From contig JALLLT010000008.1 in assembly GCA_025266875.1 (NCBI GenBank), forward strand, positions 744,001-808,000: DNA of 64,000 bases, written 5' to 3'. Of the stretch, positions 38,682 through 49,948 are shown piece after piece (the stretch's first letter is position 1; each line of letters begins with the position of its first letter). The DNA comes from Fennellomyces sp. T-0311. Taxonomy: Eukaryota > Mucoromycota > Mucoromycetes > Mucorales > Lichtheimiaceae. Made by a program: the position numbers and the translations under genes. The notes beneath the pieces are model-generated. The model saw only the letters and a program-made list of their open reading frames with translations. It was not told the DNA's origin and made no database searches.

Positions 38682-38700
38682 TTTTTTTTCTATGGTGAAT
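38682..38700 (-). repeat. Right terminal inverted repeat of CACTA element
   Basis: Exact reverse complement of 33572-33590. Confidence 0.85.
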
Positions 38701-38999
38701 ATTGCTTCCTTTTACAATCAAGCAAAACAAGACTAAGATCTCATATTGCGTGGTATCGAACTTGAGATAGAAAAAGCTTTATATTGAATGCAAAGCTAGT
38801 TTGATCAAAAGACAAAAAAAAAAAAGAAATCAGGTTCGCTTCCGCTTCCTTCCAGTATCTGACATCTTCTGCAGTATCGGTGGGGAGCATGCGGGTTTGA
38901 CCAAAGTCTTTCTCCTCCTCAAATTCTTCTGCGGTTGCTTCTTGCATAGATGGCGCTCGACCAAAGTATCCTCCACTTTTTTTTGACCGTGTCAACAAT

Positions 39000-41224
39000 A
39001 TATGCCTGAAGCAACGAATGAGGATAGATTGGTTCTTGGAGCTGTTGTGTGCTTGCAGTTCGGCAATTGGGACTGCATTACAACTACAGTGAATGATGCT
39101 GGTGCAAAAATATCCAGGGATATTGTGTGTAAATCTACAATATACCCTGACACCGTAATGTTCGTGGCCTCAATTGCTATCCTTTGGTTGCCGGTAGGCT
39201 TCACGTTCCTAACAGGCGTGCTTTGGTCAATGCGCTTGGTGACTTAAGCTACCACCTTTTGACCCACTGGATTGCGAATTGCGACAGCCGCACCTGCTTC
39301 CACTGCTGCACGGAACGTCAGCCCAACCGAATGAATGTGTTTCATTCAAGGCCGCATATGCCACTTGCTCGTTTCTCAGCTGACCGTCCCAGTTACTGCA
39401 CCAAATATCGCTCCCTTTGACAAGGTACAGCTCGAGAACACTTGCTGTAATATTGACTAGGCCCATTGCTGCATTGGTTATGTGACTGCAATCTTTTCAA
39501 TATATGCCCAATTCAACCGATCAGTGACACTCAATCCCGAAATCCTTCTTTAGCTTGCGAGAATCCTTATCTACACGCACACCGAGTTTGAACATGTAAT
39601 TGTTACCCAAAAACGATGTTAATGCGGATGGAATAGAGCGTAGCTTTGCGCGATGGAAAATACAAACGATATTGTTGATCGTAACTTGGACAACGACAAC
39701 CATTCGCAATCGAAACCGACTGTAAAAAGTTCCTTTTTCGGCTCTCTCGAGTAGAAGGTTGCATACAAGATTATTTCTGTTGCTGTGCTGTAACGTTAAC
39801 CTTTACGTTATCAGGCAACTGAAGGTGTTCCAAGGTCGATTCTGCGGTAGGTTTCACATTTTCTGACAATCACCGTAAGATATTCATAAGGAATCGTTAA
39901 TAAACAAGTACATTGTCTGTAAAGAAGTATTCGGGAGGTTCGTGATGGTATAGCTTGTATTTTCGGCCCATAACTCCGAACAATGGCTTTAAGTGAGACA
40001 GTGCCTTTGTGGGGGTCAATAGCTGGGGACGGATTTTATCGTACTCGTTGCATAAAGTGCACAGTGCTGTGAACGGTGAACTGCCTCCAGCCTGCGCTAT
40101 GAGCTTAATAATCTTGCGCTTAGGGCCGACAGAGTTTGAGCGCTTGGTCTTAGAAGGTCGGCAGGCTCTATCGATACCACACTACGATGGGTAAGATGCC
40201 CAGGGAATTCAGCGGGTAATTGTCGCAGGATTCCTTCATTGTGCCTGTTCCAACCTCTTTTGCTTTTTCTCACCAAAGCCACAATATCCTGTCTTTTGAC
40301 AAACATAGCGCACTGACATCAGGTGAAATGAGTTAATCTAAGTCAGTTATGTAATGTGTTGTAGTACAAGTAACAGTGAGTACCGGTTAAGATCGATAAT
40401 GGGACGAGCATATTGAGCTTTGTTATATCCTTTTGTACACAGATTGCTTTTACATACTGGACAGGCAAGGCGGTCGCCGATCAAAATATGCGGTATGCAT
40501 AGAAACACCCAAGGAAGATAGCAAGCCGATAGATCAAGCTTTTTATTGAGCGCGAAGAAGGGTGGGAGGTAATATTCAGAAATTGTTTTCTTTGGCACAA
40601 ATTGGTACGGCTTTTTTATTGATATCGATTAATGTGCTGCTTTAAGGAATCGACTAAAATATGTTTGACGCATTTGTAAATTGTGCGGTGGAAAATGGGC
40701 TCCATAAGAAAACTTGATGAATGTAGATCAAACCTACCATTTTTGTATACCTGGAGATATTTCTGCTTGCATAAATTCTTTTGCGTAATGGACTCATCAT
40801 CCACAATCCATTTCACCTGCAGTTTCCAATAACGCCTGATCCCTCTCTAATTCTTGAAGCGCCTGGACAATACAGCAAGTATGTAAGCGACATCTTCAGC
40901 TCAACAAATGACACCCTTACATGATCATTACTATTGCCGGCATTTTGCTCAACATGCATCACTTCATTCGTCTTAATCTGCGCAGCATCATGGATATTCT
41001 ACGTGTACGCAAAAAATTCTATATTAGCAAACTTTCAATAGTACTGTGTATCTATTTACAGTTTGGTCATCGTCAATGAAGACCTGCTGCTAATTATGCT
41101 GCATGAAAAGCTTGTTTAGCTACTCTTGTTTGCTGATTTTATCGCTTTCGTAATTTTTGATAGTCAACCAACATTAGTAAGCGACTACTTTTTTCCCTTT
41201 AGGTCGTCCTGGTCCTTTGCCCAT
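39000..41224 (-). pseudogene. Decayed zinc-binding / DEDD 3'-5' exonuclease gene
   Basis: The probable start, MGKGPGRPKGKK (AT-hook-like), is at 41224. Further downstream come LACPVCKSNLCTKGYNKAQYARPI (zinc-binding pair, about 40390-40480) and KSKRGWNRHNEGILRQLPAEFPG (about 40190-40290). The exonuclease core follows: motif I FDCEW (39700-39714), motif II KLGVRVDKDSRKL (about 39540-39590), and motif III SNWDGQLRNEQVAYAALN (about 39350-39400). These match the DnaQ/WRN-type fold. The catalytic positions of motifs I and II are present, but the motif III Asp of the usual YAAxDA is Asn. Frame changes after motif I, before motif I, after motif III and at an internal stop show the gene is broken. The zinc-plus-exonuclease arrangement resembles large fungal families; that match is from memory. 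Confidence 0.6.
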
Positions 41225-43510
41225 GCTGAATACAATTCGTGAAAAGGGAAAAAAAGTTTCAGGAACATAGCACATATATATAATCCGACTTACATGCCGC
41301 ACGCTGCTTTAACTGAATGAATGTAATGATGATGAGTGACAAAAAAGACTGCGGCCTATCAGCATATCCAGTATGGACGAGGACGTACGAGCAAACTATG
41401 TTCTTCAGACAAACTATTATAGAGCGACACAATACATACGTTGAATGCGATGCTTGGTGAAATATACGAGTATACTTATAATGTCGAGATAACGCTTCAA
41501 GCGAGTGATATAACAACCAAAATAGATTGATGTAAATGTTTGAACACAATAAAACCACCGCCAACCAACACATCAGCATGAAGCATGATATGTGAGGTGG
41601 CCGTAACGATAAGTAGAATCATCAGGTCAACGAACCCGTCGACACATACACCAATGGAGCGAAATACACGACAATGCAGTTCTCATTTCGCTAAACGATT
41701 AGGTAGAAAAATTGGTGAAACTAACGGAATCACAACAACGAAAAAATAATCGGAATGTATGCCAATACCAGACGCAAAAAAAATATGTTTACTGGACAAG
41801 GGTGTCACTTGTGATGCCATCAAAGGTTTTATCGCCCCCACCCCGGCGGGCATGTTTCAAAGCGAAGTTTCGACTCCTTTGCTTCCATCTCCCTTTGCAA
41901 AAAGGCATCCAAAGGTGTAGCTATTTAAATTACGAGTGAACACCGAATAAAACTTTTAAAGCTGATAAAAACGTACCCGTCGCACACCACATACTTCGGT
42001 TTTCGATAATTTTCAACTGACGCGCAATATTCATTGGAAACCAACGACGTATTTATTTGTGCCATGGGTGAATTTTGTCTGAAGTCCTCAACAAAGCACT
42101 GGTTTAACCGACTTAAAATTGCACTACACGTTCTAATCCTAAATTCAAAACTGCTTAACTGCTCGATTGAGCAAATATAAATTGAGGTTCCTTACGCGTG
42201 TTTATTTGACGAAGCGTAATAGGCTCTCCCATTGGCAAGCTCAATGTGCATGGCGGTCATTATATTGCCATGGTTTCCCGACGAGGCATAATGGGCTCTG
42301 CAATGGGCACCCTCGATATGTACCACAGTCAATACATTGTTTTGACTGTCTTGCTAAGTGAATTAGCATCTGCCATGGGCATGTTCATGGGCATAACGAT
42401 AATTATGTTACTGCTATTATTTGACGTTGAGTCAACTGATGATTGCGACATAATGCCGGAATAATCATCCTTATTATTATTATTACGCGGGCCAGCGCGC
42501 CTGCAATATGATCCGATTACAACTTATCCAGCCTTTGGACTTGCTGGCAGCTAACATGCCCCTTTAATTAGTTATTTGCGAATATGGATAATGGTTATGT
42601 CACCGAGCATGGAATATAGCAGTCAGCATCATGCGACAAGCTAGGCTATTTTTAAAATGAGTATTGACGTAATCACGTAACATAGTTCAAAGTTATTATT
42701 TATTTCTGAGAGTTATTTGACCTGCTCCTATAGGTAAAAAGCTTCTCTCTTGCGGTTCATATGTGTTTTTTAAATATTATAAAAAGATTGGAGGGTCCAT
42801 GCTTGAAAAAAGCCATAATGGTGAAAAAAAAGCAGGTTTGTGTGGTAAGAAAAAATAGATACCAGGAATGAACGTGTCATACAAACTAAGAAACCTGTAT
42901 GGCCACATGTGTCATGCGTGAGTCCCTCTAGGGGAACCGGATAGGTCTCGATTGTCTTCGTCGTTCAGGTGGAGAACTCGTAGCAACACTGGCCAAACTT
43001 TCTCTCATTTGCCGCAGAAAAGATCGACATCTGTGCGCTGGAGGTTGTTCATAACATAGTCAATGGGATGTCTGTCAGCGTCGAGCTCTGGCATAGAACC
43101 GAATGCATTCTTTAGTTCTTGCAAGTGTGTCGCCACAAGCTGGCAAGTAGCAAAGTGTTTACGCTTAGCCTTGATTTGTCCACCGGGACAGTCTGGTGGG
43201 TTGTACGTCGGTGGATCATGCAACATATCTTGGGTGCATTGAGACGATCATTCCTAGTCAAAAAAGCTCAAGTCAGAAGCTTACATCTGTATTTGGTTAA
43301 CTCACCCTTTCTATTTCTTTCATTTCAACCTATATCGTGGACCCTGTTTCACACAGAATTTCTTTACACAAACAATTTCCTTTTCCAACAATGTCATATT
43401 GCTTTACAGGTTGATAGCGCTTCATACTTCTTTGCATGCTGTTGATGCTGTACAAGATTTTATATTATATAAGTAGCGTAGTAATAAAAAAAATGTAGTA
43501 AAAATAAAAA
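41225..43510. other. Spacer inside transposon island
   Basis: No supported gene. It is AT-rich with short frames only. A minus frame at 43005-43226 (with LKNAFGSMPELDADRHPIDYV) reads like a fragment of protein but matches no family I know. A hydrophobic plus frame at 42246-42464 has no recognisable motif. Confidence 0.35.
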
Positions 43511-44193
43511 ATGAGTGCTAGCACCACAGCTGAAGCTAAAGGACTATTTGTCTCATCTCGTAAGTATTTGCTCCGAATAGTTTAATCTAAGTTCTTATGA
43601 GCTCCATTTAGCCAATGGTGTCCGAAAAGTAATTAGATCTTACTTGAAAGACACGGAATGTTCGGTATGGAACACGATAAACCTGTTAGCACTTTTATAT
43701 CGCAAATATGATATGGTGTACGACACCGACAATGTCAATTTCTTCAAAGATCAGTATTCTGAGGAGCTCCGGCAGTTTACCGGTGGAGAGCAATATGAAT
43801 GTGCAAGCGAAATTTTAACAAGCCTGGATCGGTTATTCAAGATGGAACGTATTCGCCTAGTAATGGATCACGGTGTTACGAAGCGCTTTCTGCAAAGGAG
43901 TATTATCGACAGCACCGGAAGCACCAGTGGAAGTCCCGAATCGTCGTTGAAAAAAAGCAAAGCCGGCCATGGCCCAGCGAGCACCGAGGAGATAACTTCA
44001 TAGAGGCAGAAAAACGAACGGGTATGTTACAAACAAAACATTTTGACTGGATGTTGATCAAATCCCTAGAATTATGCTTTACCTGGCTCCCAATGATGCA
44101 AGCCTTTCAAAATATGTGGATATTCTAACTCAATGTGTAATGCATAACAATCCTGATATTCTTCTCACACCTGAAGAAAAACATGCCCTCCAC

Positions 44194-45420
44194 TACAGTA
44201 GGGTACCAAAAGTTTTGTCGTCGAAATAAACTCAGCACCCCAATATAACTTTCATTGTTCGAAAAAAAGCTCTGGTTCTTCCCCTTTTTCCCTAATCACC
44301 CACCTTTTTTTAAATGAGCGCACAATGGTATACTCTGAAGACAAACGCATTGCAGCAATCGCGCTCCATAATGCCCAAGTAGATACCACAGAAATCGTGA
44401 AACAAACCGGCGTTCCAATTCCCACAGTCCAAAGATGGATTGAAAAGTACACGAAAACTGGCAGCCAACACAGAGCTATCGCGTCTGGACGCCCCAAGGT
44501 TTTAACCAAGCCAGATGAGCGACAAGTGCTTCGTAATGCCAAGTCAGAACGACGTCAAACATTAAGTGACATTACCAACAGTTGCCCAACACCAGTGTCA
44601 AAGTCAACAGTTCGACGAGTATTGCACGCAAACGGCATTCATAGCAGAATTGCCAAACGAAAACCTTTTCTTAAGCCGCGCCATATCATAGCGCGCCGAA
44701 AGTTTACTGCAGCTCACAAGGACTGGACTTTGGAGGATTGGAGAAAGGTTGTTTGGACGGACGAAAATAGCTTTGAATCGGGTAAAAATTGCCGAGTTGT
44801 TCGTGTGTGGAGGGCAGCACATGAAGCTGATTATCAAGACTGTATCGCTCCCACGTTCAAAAGTGACCGTTCAACTGTGATGATATGGGGTGCCATCACC
44901 TATAACCATAAGTCAGAACTGGTGTTCATGGAGAAGAATAGGCGTAGTGCTGTTGACTTTATTGACCAAGTTTATGCAGGCGCACTTTACAACTTTTGGA
45001 ACAGTCTTGAAGACCCACTCTTGATGGAGGACGGTGCTCCAGTCCATAGAGCAAGAGCACCTACGCTTTGGCGCGAGCAAAACCGAATTGTCAAGATGGA
45101 TTGGCCGGCACAAAGCCCTGACTTAAATCCGATCGAGCATGTGTGGCAGCAGATGAAATTGGCCGTTGAAGCAAAGATGGTAAACACATCTAAAGACATA
45201 GAAACACTCAAAGCTGCTATTCAAGAGGCCTGGGATGAATTCCCCATCGAAAACGTTAACAAGCTCGTCGATTCTGTACCCAACCGAGTCAATCTTGTCC
45301 GAAAAGCTGGTGGTCGTAGCACCAGATATTGATGTAAGTGTAACTTCTTCTTTTTTATTATCAAACACAGAATAACCCATAGTGGTTTTCACCATGTCTT
45401 ATTTATGAGCACTTTTATTT
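44194..45420 (+). mobile_element. Tc1-type DNA transposon inside a host gene
   Basis: The left end reads TA then CAGTAGGGTACCAAAAGTTTT (TA at 44194-44195), a typical Tc1 start at a TA target. The element carries one intact transposase. A clean right inverted repeat was not found; a weak candidate is CAAACACAGAATAACCCATAG around 45361-45382, so the right boundary is approximate. Confidence 0.7.
44325..45332 (+). CDS. Tc1/mariner DD34E transposase, apparently intact
   Basis: 335 residues without interruption. The N-terminus has paired helix-turn-helix motifs (IAAIALHNAQVDTTEIVKQT and STVRRVLHANGIHSR) separated by a GRPK AT-hook-like segment, which bind the inverted repeats. The catalytic domain shows VVWTDENSFE (first Asp), LLMEDGAPVHRA (second Asp) and WPAQSPDLNPIEHVW (Glu), the DD34E order of Tc1. 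All three acidic residues are present, so the enzyme may be active. It catalyses cut-and-paste insertion at TA sites. Confidence 0.92.
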   Translation: MVYSEDKRIAAIALHNAQVDTTEIVKQTGVPIPTVQRWIEKYTKTGSQHRAIASGRPKVLTKPDERQVLRNAKSERRQTLSDITNSCPTPVSKSTVRRVLHANGIHSRIAKRKPFLKPRHIIARRKFTAAHKDWTLEDWRKVVWTDENSFESGKNCRVVRVWRAAHEADYQDCIAPTFKSDRSTVMIWGAITYNHKSELVFMEKNRRSAVDFIDQVYAGALYNFWNSLEDPLLMEDGAPVHRARAPTLWREQNRIVKMDWPAQSPDLNPIEHVWQQMKLAVEAKMVNTSKDIETLKAAIQEAWDEFPIENVNKLVDSVPNRVNLVRKAGGRSTRY

Positions 45421-46638
45421 AAATGGTGTCTTTTATATGTGCTGAAGTACTGGTGCTCATGAATTTTGCGCTTGTCGGAGCTTCCGACGACAAAACTTCT
45501 GGAACCCAGCTGTATATCGAAAAATGTAATAGCAAAGAACTTTGGGAATACTGCCACAAGCTTTACGAAATACAGAACCAACCCTCGGGTGTTCTTTATA
45601 TTCGAAGCGCGTTAAGTAATCTGTAAGCAAAAGTTACCAAATTGCAATACACAGCGCTGACTTAACTCGTGTTAATAGAATAGATGTCTGGGACAGTCAT
45701 ATACTACAGCCAGAGCTGGACGAATCGAACCTTGCAACCCCTCCTCAAGGAAGAAAAAGAAAGCAAAAAGTCTATGAAGATGGCTTTCGGATCACCGTGA
45801 TAGCGAAACTCCTAGATGCCGCATTTCTTCATTCGAGCGACGCCAAAGTGCTGAGGTTTGTTATATACTTGTGATTAGCAAAGAAGTTGCCAAATAAAAC
45901 GTCACTTTAGATCCGAAATTACACCTCTCTTCCAAAAAAAATCTGCGAATAGCAACAAGGTCGACTTTATTTTACGACATGACGACAAATTCGATACAGT
46001 CTTGGGTGAGGAGAAACCACCAAATTCATCAAAGAGGAGCATCGTACTTGACAAGGTGAAGTGCGAATTAATGCGCACACAATATCTACAGCACTACTTG
46101 AAATCCGTACCCAAAGAATACAAAGACCAACTGGAGGTGATAAGCATCAACTGGGCCGGTTATACAATTCATATTCGTGGTACAAAGCAGATAGCATACA
46201 AAGAGGATAACGTCACACCTGTCTATCTGCACTATGAATTAGCGAAGCTGGTATTTCCTCATAACTCAAAGCAAAAAAATGCTATCCCAATGTTGGCGCA
46301 CTTTATGAAGGCTGTCCTCCAATTGAAGGTAAAGAAGTCAATCATCGCACTATTTACAGCCCAGCGTGTGAATTGAATCATATATCTAGGAGCGTGCGTC
46401 ACGTAACTACCAGAAGTATATCGTTATCACTGACACCAGCGGGAAGTCCAAGGAGGAGATTATTACCGCCTTACATAATATCGACAATAGTGTTGCCGAA
46501 TAAACCAGGAAGAAAACAAGCGGATTGAAGGCAGAGAATCTATGTAGTTGGAGTGCTTGTGCTGGATAACAGGGTCTTAGACGGTGAGCTATCGAGGTCG
46601 TGAGATGGTGGCGAAGCTAACTAGGGAGAAATGCCTCG

Positions 46639-46881
46639 CTAGTGGCAAACCGGTAAATGGTAACGGGTATCCCTCAGACTCTTTTTTGTCACTGGTGAAA
46701 TCCTTGTGCTGTGCCAGATTTTACCCAGTAGTAAGGTGTTGGCAATAAGGCTGCGACCTTGTATGGATAATCCTCGTTGCATGAGAAAGTGAGAATGATC
46801 CATCATTTTGTCATGAAGAAGGGTCGAGACTTGGTGCTGGTAAGGGGACATTGAGAGATAAACAAAGCAAAAATCCCTCAA
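46639..46881 (-). pseudogene. LINE reverse-transcriptase fragment
   Basis: An 80-residue frame contains LSIQGRSLIANTLLLGKIWHS, the conserved block found after the catalytic region in reverse transcriptases of non-LTR retrotransposons. No flanking catalytic motif remains, and the fragment lies just downstream of the split nuclease-like gene. It is a dead remnant. Confidence 0.6.
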
Positions 46882-46889
46882 TGTCCCGG

Positions 46890-47535
46890 TCCGGGTAATA
46901 CTCCTGGGGCCCAGGAATTGTGAGATAACCTATTCCATTAATGTTTTGTTTTGGCATCTTGGGTGGTTATTTACGCCTGGGCAACGAGGAACGTTACATA
47001 TGCATAATTTGCCACGTTTGAGTAATCCTGCAAAGAGGCTCTCCGAATGAGGGATTATTGGCATGGATGTGCTTGAGTTTGATGACACGGATATAAACTA
47101 AGGTGGCGTAGCTGTAATCTGGCATACTGATGAAGAGTTAAGTATAACTGATGACGAAACTATGCTCTGGATATAAGCTGCGCTATGTAACGATGCAGAC
47201 GCAAAGTGATGTTCGGTCGATGTCAAGATAGCTGGTTTGGGCGAGATAGTAGTAAGAGTGAATGAAGCTTGAGAAACAATAGATAATGCGGTGGACGAGT
47301 ATGCACTGGGTTTGCTAACAATAGAGCAAAAACGAGCTGTTTCACGAAGTACTTTAATGCAGCAGGTTCTTGGGCATCCGGTGTGCTCCTTTTACGGTCT
47401 TAAGACTGCAACTGCTTGCTTATATCGTCGATTATATTCTTCTCTACATGTACGTCTTTTTTATAATGTTGTACTGTTTTCATGTACTCTATCTACTATG
47501 TAAGTGTTCTGTCGTTTTATAAAAGACTCCGTTAC
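46890..47535. other. No gene seen
   Basis: Only short frames without motifs. It probably represents the decayed continuation of the LINE fragment and its insertion site. Confidence 0.3.
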
Positions 47536-47537
47536 CA

Positions 47538-48560
47538 TCAGCTTGGACAAACCGGATCCTCGCCATTTTTCGCGCTTGGGAAGCATTCAGCAAGTAGTTT
47601 ATCGAATAACGCATGCTCCGCCTCAGTGTGAACAGGCAAGATAACATATTTTGAGTTTCGGCGCTTTGCAATCAATTCGTATTGCATTCTAGTTTCTTGC
47701 AAAGTTGAACTAGTGACAATGATCAGCGAGCTCAGGACTTGCACCAAAGGGATAAACTCGCGGATAATGTTTTGATGGATTCCGTCTTCAAGCGAGATCG
47801 TTCCTCTATTGTAGCAGTACAACGCCAATTCATTTCGACCTGTTCCCATCTTAAAGTAGAATAAAATTCCAGGTGGATCTGATACTTGGCCGTCATGGAT
47901 TGTTTTCAACACGTTTTCGGACTGACGCCGCCCTTCTCAATCGAAAAGCGGTCTGCCAGATTTTGCGCACTTCAAAGGGCTGTACTTCTGAAACAGGGGC
48001 AGCACCTCTTCATATAACTATTTTTGGGGATGAATCACTCCTAACTGAAGTCAAATAATTAGCTGTTTCGTCCATTGCCTCGTACCTAGAAATCACGACA
48101 TACTCTTTACACGACGAAGTATCCAACCAGTATTTTTCAGAAGCTTCTTGTTCCAGGAAGTTCCTTGACGTCTTGATACATTCTCGACATCCTTTTTATC
48201 ACTTTCATCGACCACAAGCAATGCATCACCGAACTTTCTGAAGAAGTCGTTAGCAAGACCATGTCTCCTCGGAGCTTTGATCTGATCCACGAGATGAAAC
48301 GCGTCCTTTAGAAATCTTGAGCGAATAAGGTTCTGATCATTGTCATTTGATTTGTTCGCTGGATTTGATAGACTCGCTGATTATGCTGTCCTGCACGCTT
48401 GACTGTCTTTGTCAATTTCAGCACCTTCTATAGAATTAATTTTCGCACCTTCATTCAAATTATCGTCATCTTCTTCGTGGTCGGAGGAATTGTCGTTGCT
48501 TTCTCCTGAAGAATCAACATCACCGTTTAGATCGACTAAATTTGTATAATATGTGCTTCA
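47538..48560 (-). pseudogene. Relic of a transposon-associated protein
   Basis: Reading from about 48560, an acidic Ser/Asp/Glu stretch is followed by LIRSRFLKDAFHLVDQIK and RRHGLANDFFRKFGDALLVV, then QGTSWNKKLLKNTGWILRRV. After an interruption at about 47900-48100 it resumes with VSDPPGILFYFKMG, RGTISLEDGIHQNIIREF and a short tail to 47538. The RGT-S-x-E-x3-H pattern with a preceding DPPG resembles C-terminal parts of transposon-linked proteins in other fungi, as I remember them. At least one frame break and an internal stop are present, so I treat it as a relic. Confidence 0.35.
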
Positions 48561-49279
48561 CATCGTTACGTCGCTTCGTGTAAGGTTTAGACACAGCTTA
48601 AAGCAGACAATAACCAGTTATCTTAAAGTATATCCTATCAAGATTATATACAAAAGTTAGTAATCTATAAAAGTTAGTGTTAGTAAACGCAGGATTTTTT
48701 AAGAATTGGTCTTATATTCGTTGCCAAACTGCGGTAATAACCTAAAAAGAAGCTATCAAACTATCGATTCTCAGTGAGATAGGACAGAAAGATTTAAGGT
48801 AAACTTTATGTACCTCCTTCGAAGATATATGAAAGCGATACAAGTCTAGGGCAGGCCATTAATATACACCCGCTCCTGGCGCCCTATCCCTTTTGTCAAC
48901 ATTCAAATTCAGCGTAGTCAACATATTTCCCAATAGCGCCAGGGTTACCGTAAATGTGTCTATTTGGAGTGGCGTAAATTACTGAGTTGGTTGGCAGCAG
49001 CTTCAATCATGTATGTATTTCGATCCATAGGCTTCTATATTGTATATATCCAAGACACAAACATGCCTGCCAGCTAAGGATTGAAAGCAAAAAAAAATAT
49101 TGCTCGATTTATATCTTCCCATCCTGGTCTTCCTCAATTTCAATCCACAATCGAATACATTGTAACGCCACCTTCTGGACATATACATGCAGCCAATATA
49201 ATAGTTGAAGAATGTAATGTAGATGATTATGATATGTGCGATATCGATCAGCAACAGCGAAAAGAACCCTACACATTTA
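48561..49279. other. No gene seen
   Basis: AT-rich sequence with no supported frame. Open frames at 49003-49308 have no motif. Confidence 0.3.
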
Positions 49280-49700
49280 TCGAGCTGCTTTTTTTTGGAT
49301 GCTATCATAAACTCCTCGAGAGTTATGTACTACCCATCGTCGATTGGAGCCTTTTCGACGCCTTGCTTGTATAGCTGTAGTGCCGCATTGTGTTCCCTTT
49401 ATAGCACAAGTTTTTCCCGCACGAAAATCTTTGGTAGCTGTCAATTGTGTGCATCCAATCATTTTCTCAGCTGGTTCCATTGCCTTATTAAACAATCCTT
49501 TCATCGCGTATGCAGCAGCACAAGTGTCTAAGATTTTTACCTTGAATGCGTTGGTTATCTGTAAGGCTTGTAAGTAACCGTCAAGCACAGTGTCGTAATC
49601 GGTATTTCCTATTCCATTGAGCCTTACTCTCCAAATAAGCGGTGACCCATTTCTGCTTAAAGCAAGTGCTTCATGGCATACATCGTAATGACTGCATATA
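49280..49700 (-). pseudogene. Unidentified coding stretch in the duplicated block
   Basis: About 130 codons read without a stop on the minus strand (SRNGSPLIWRVRLNGIGN, then LQALQITNAFKVKILDTCAA, then LFNKAMEPAEKMIGCTQ). Part of it recurs, more diverged and with about 150 bases missing, at 62325-62470. No family was recognised and no start or splice structure can be fixed. It could be the 3' end of a gene next to the old yellow enzyme. Confidence 0.3.
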
Positions 49701-49948
49701 CTTCAATTACAAGGCATAAATAATACAACTAATACTTACTGGTATTAGCTTAAGCTATAGTATAGTTATTTATCAGTTCGGTGTTGCTTTCAAACGTAGC
49801 AATGTATTAATCATTTGCATAAGTAATAGACACACATTTACTGGGTAAGTATCGTTGAAATATTTACAGTCTACGTGTTCGGATAGTTGAATATGTGCCT
49901 CTATATCTGACATTTTAGCTGCCTCCCGCACCGATTTCCACTACGAAA

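Larger units (their letters stand above)
33572..38700. mobile_element. Two-gene CACTA/EnSpm (Tnp2) DNA transposon, about 5.1 kb
   Basis: The ends are perfect 19-base inverted repeats, ATTCACCATAGAAAAAAAA at 33572-33590 and its complement at 38682-38700. Similarity extends further inward in a weaker form. Both ends have AT-rich subterminal arrays of GAATATNTTN-like words. Inside are a plus-strand Tnp2-type transposase and a divergent minus-strand protein with AT-hooks, whose start codons are only 56 bases apart. The termini CACCATAG resemble CACTA-type ends. I could not identify a clean 3-base target duplication (ATT on one side, AAT/ATT on the other). Confidence 0.85.
43511..46503 (+). pseudogene. 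PD-(D/E)XK-like lineage-specific gene split by a Tc1 element
   Basis: Starts MSASTTAEAKGLF at 43511. Exons on the left (43511-43561, 43612-44020, about 44070-44195) encode a helical protein with LLTPEEKHALHY at the break. After the transposon the frame resumes (LMNFALVGASDDKTSG, 45450 on; VWDSHILQPELDES; RITVIAKLLDAAF) through short introns, then VDFILRHDDKFDTVLGEEKPP at about 45960-46020 and a 3' exon ending in a TAA at 46503. The D...GEEK arrangement resembles a PD-(D/E)XK nuclease core, with a Lys-rich helix behind. I recall similar proteins as expanded families in Mucoromycota, but the function is unknown. Apart from the insertion the exons look intact, so the split is likely recent. Confidence 0.55.

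Noticed and set aside
38741..38998. Minus-strand open frame next to the CACTA right end
   Set aside because: Contains a short acidic protein-like part, but no start, splice partner or family could be supported; it may be a remnant of the exonuclease gene.
48987..49374. Overlapping short frames on both strands
   Set aside because: AT-rich, no motifs, mutually antisense; no evidence for a gene.
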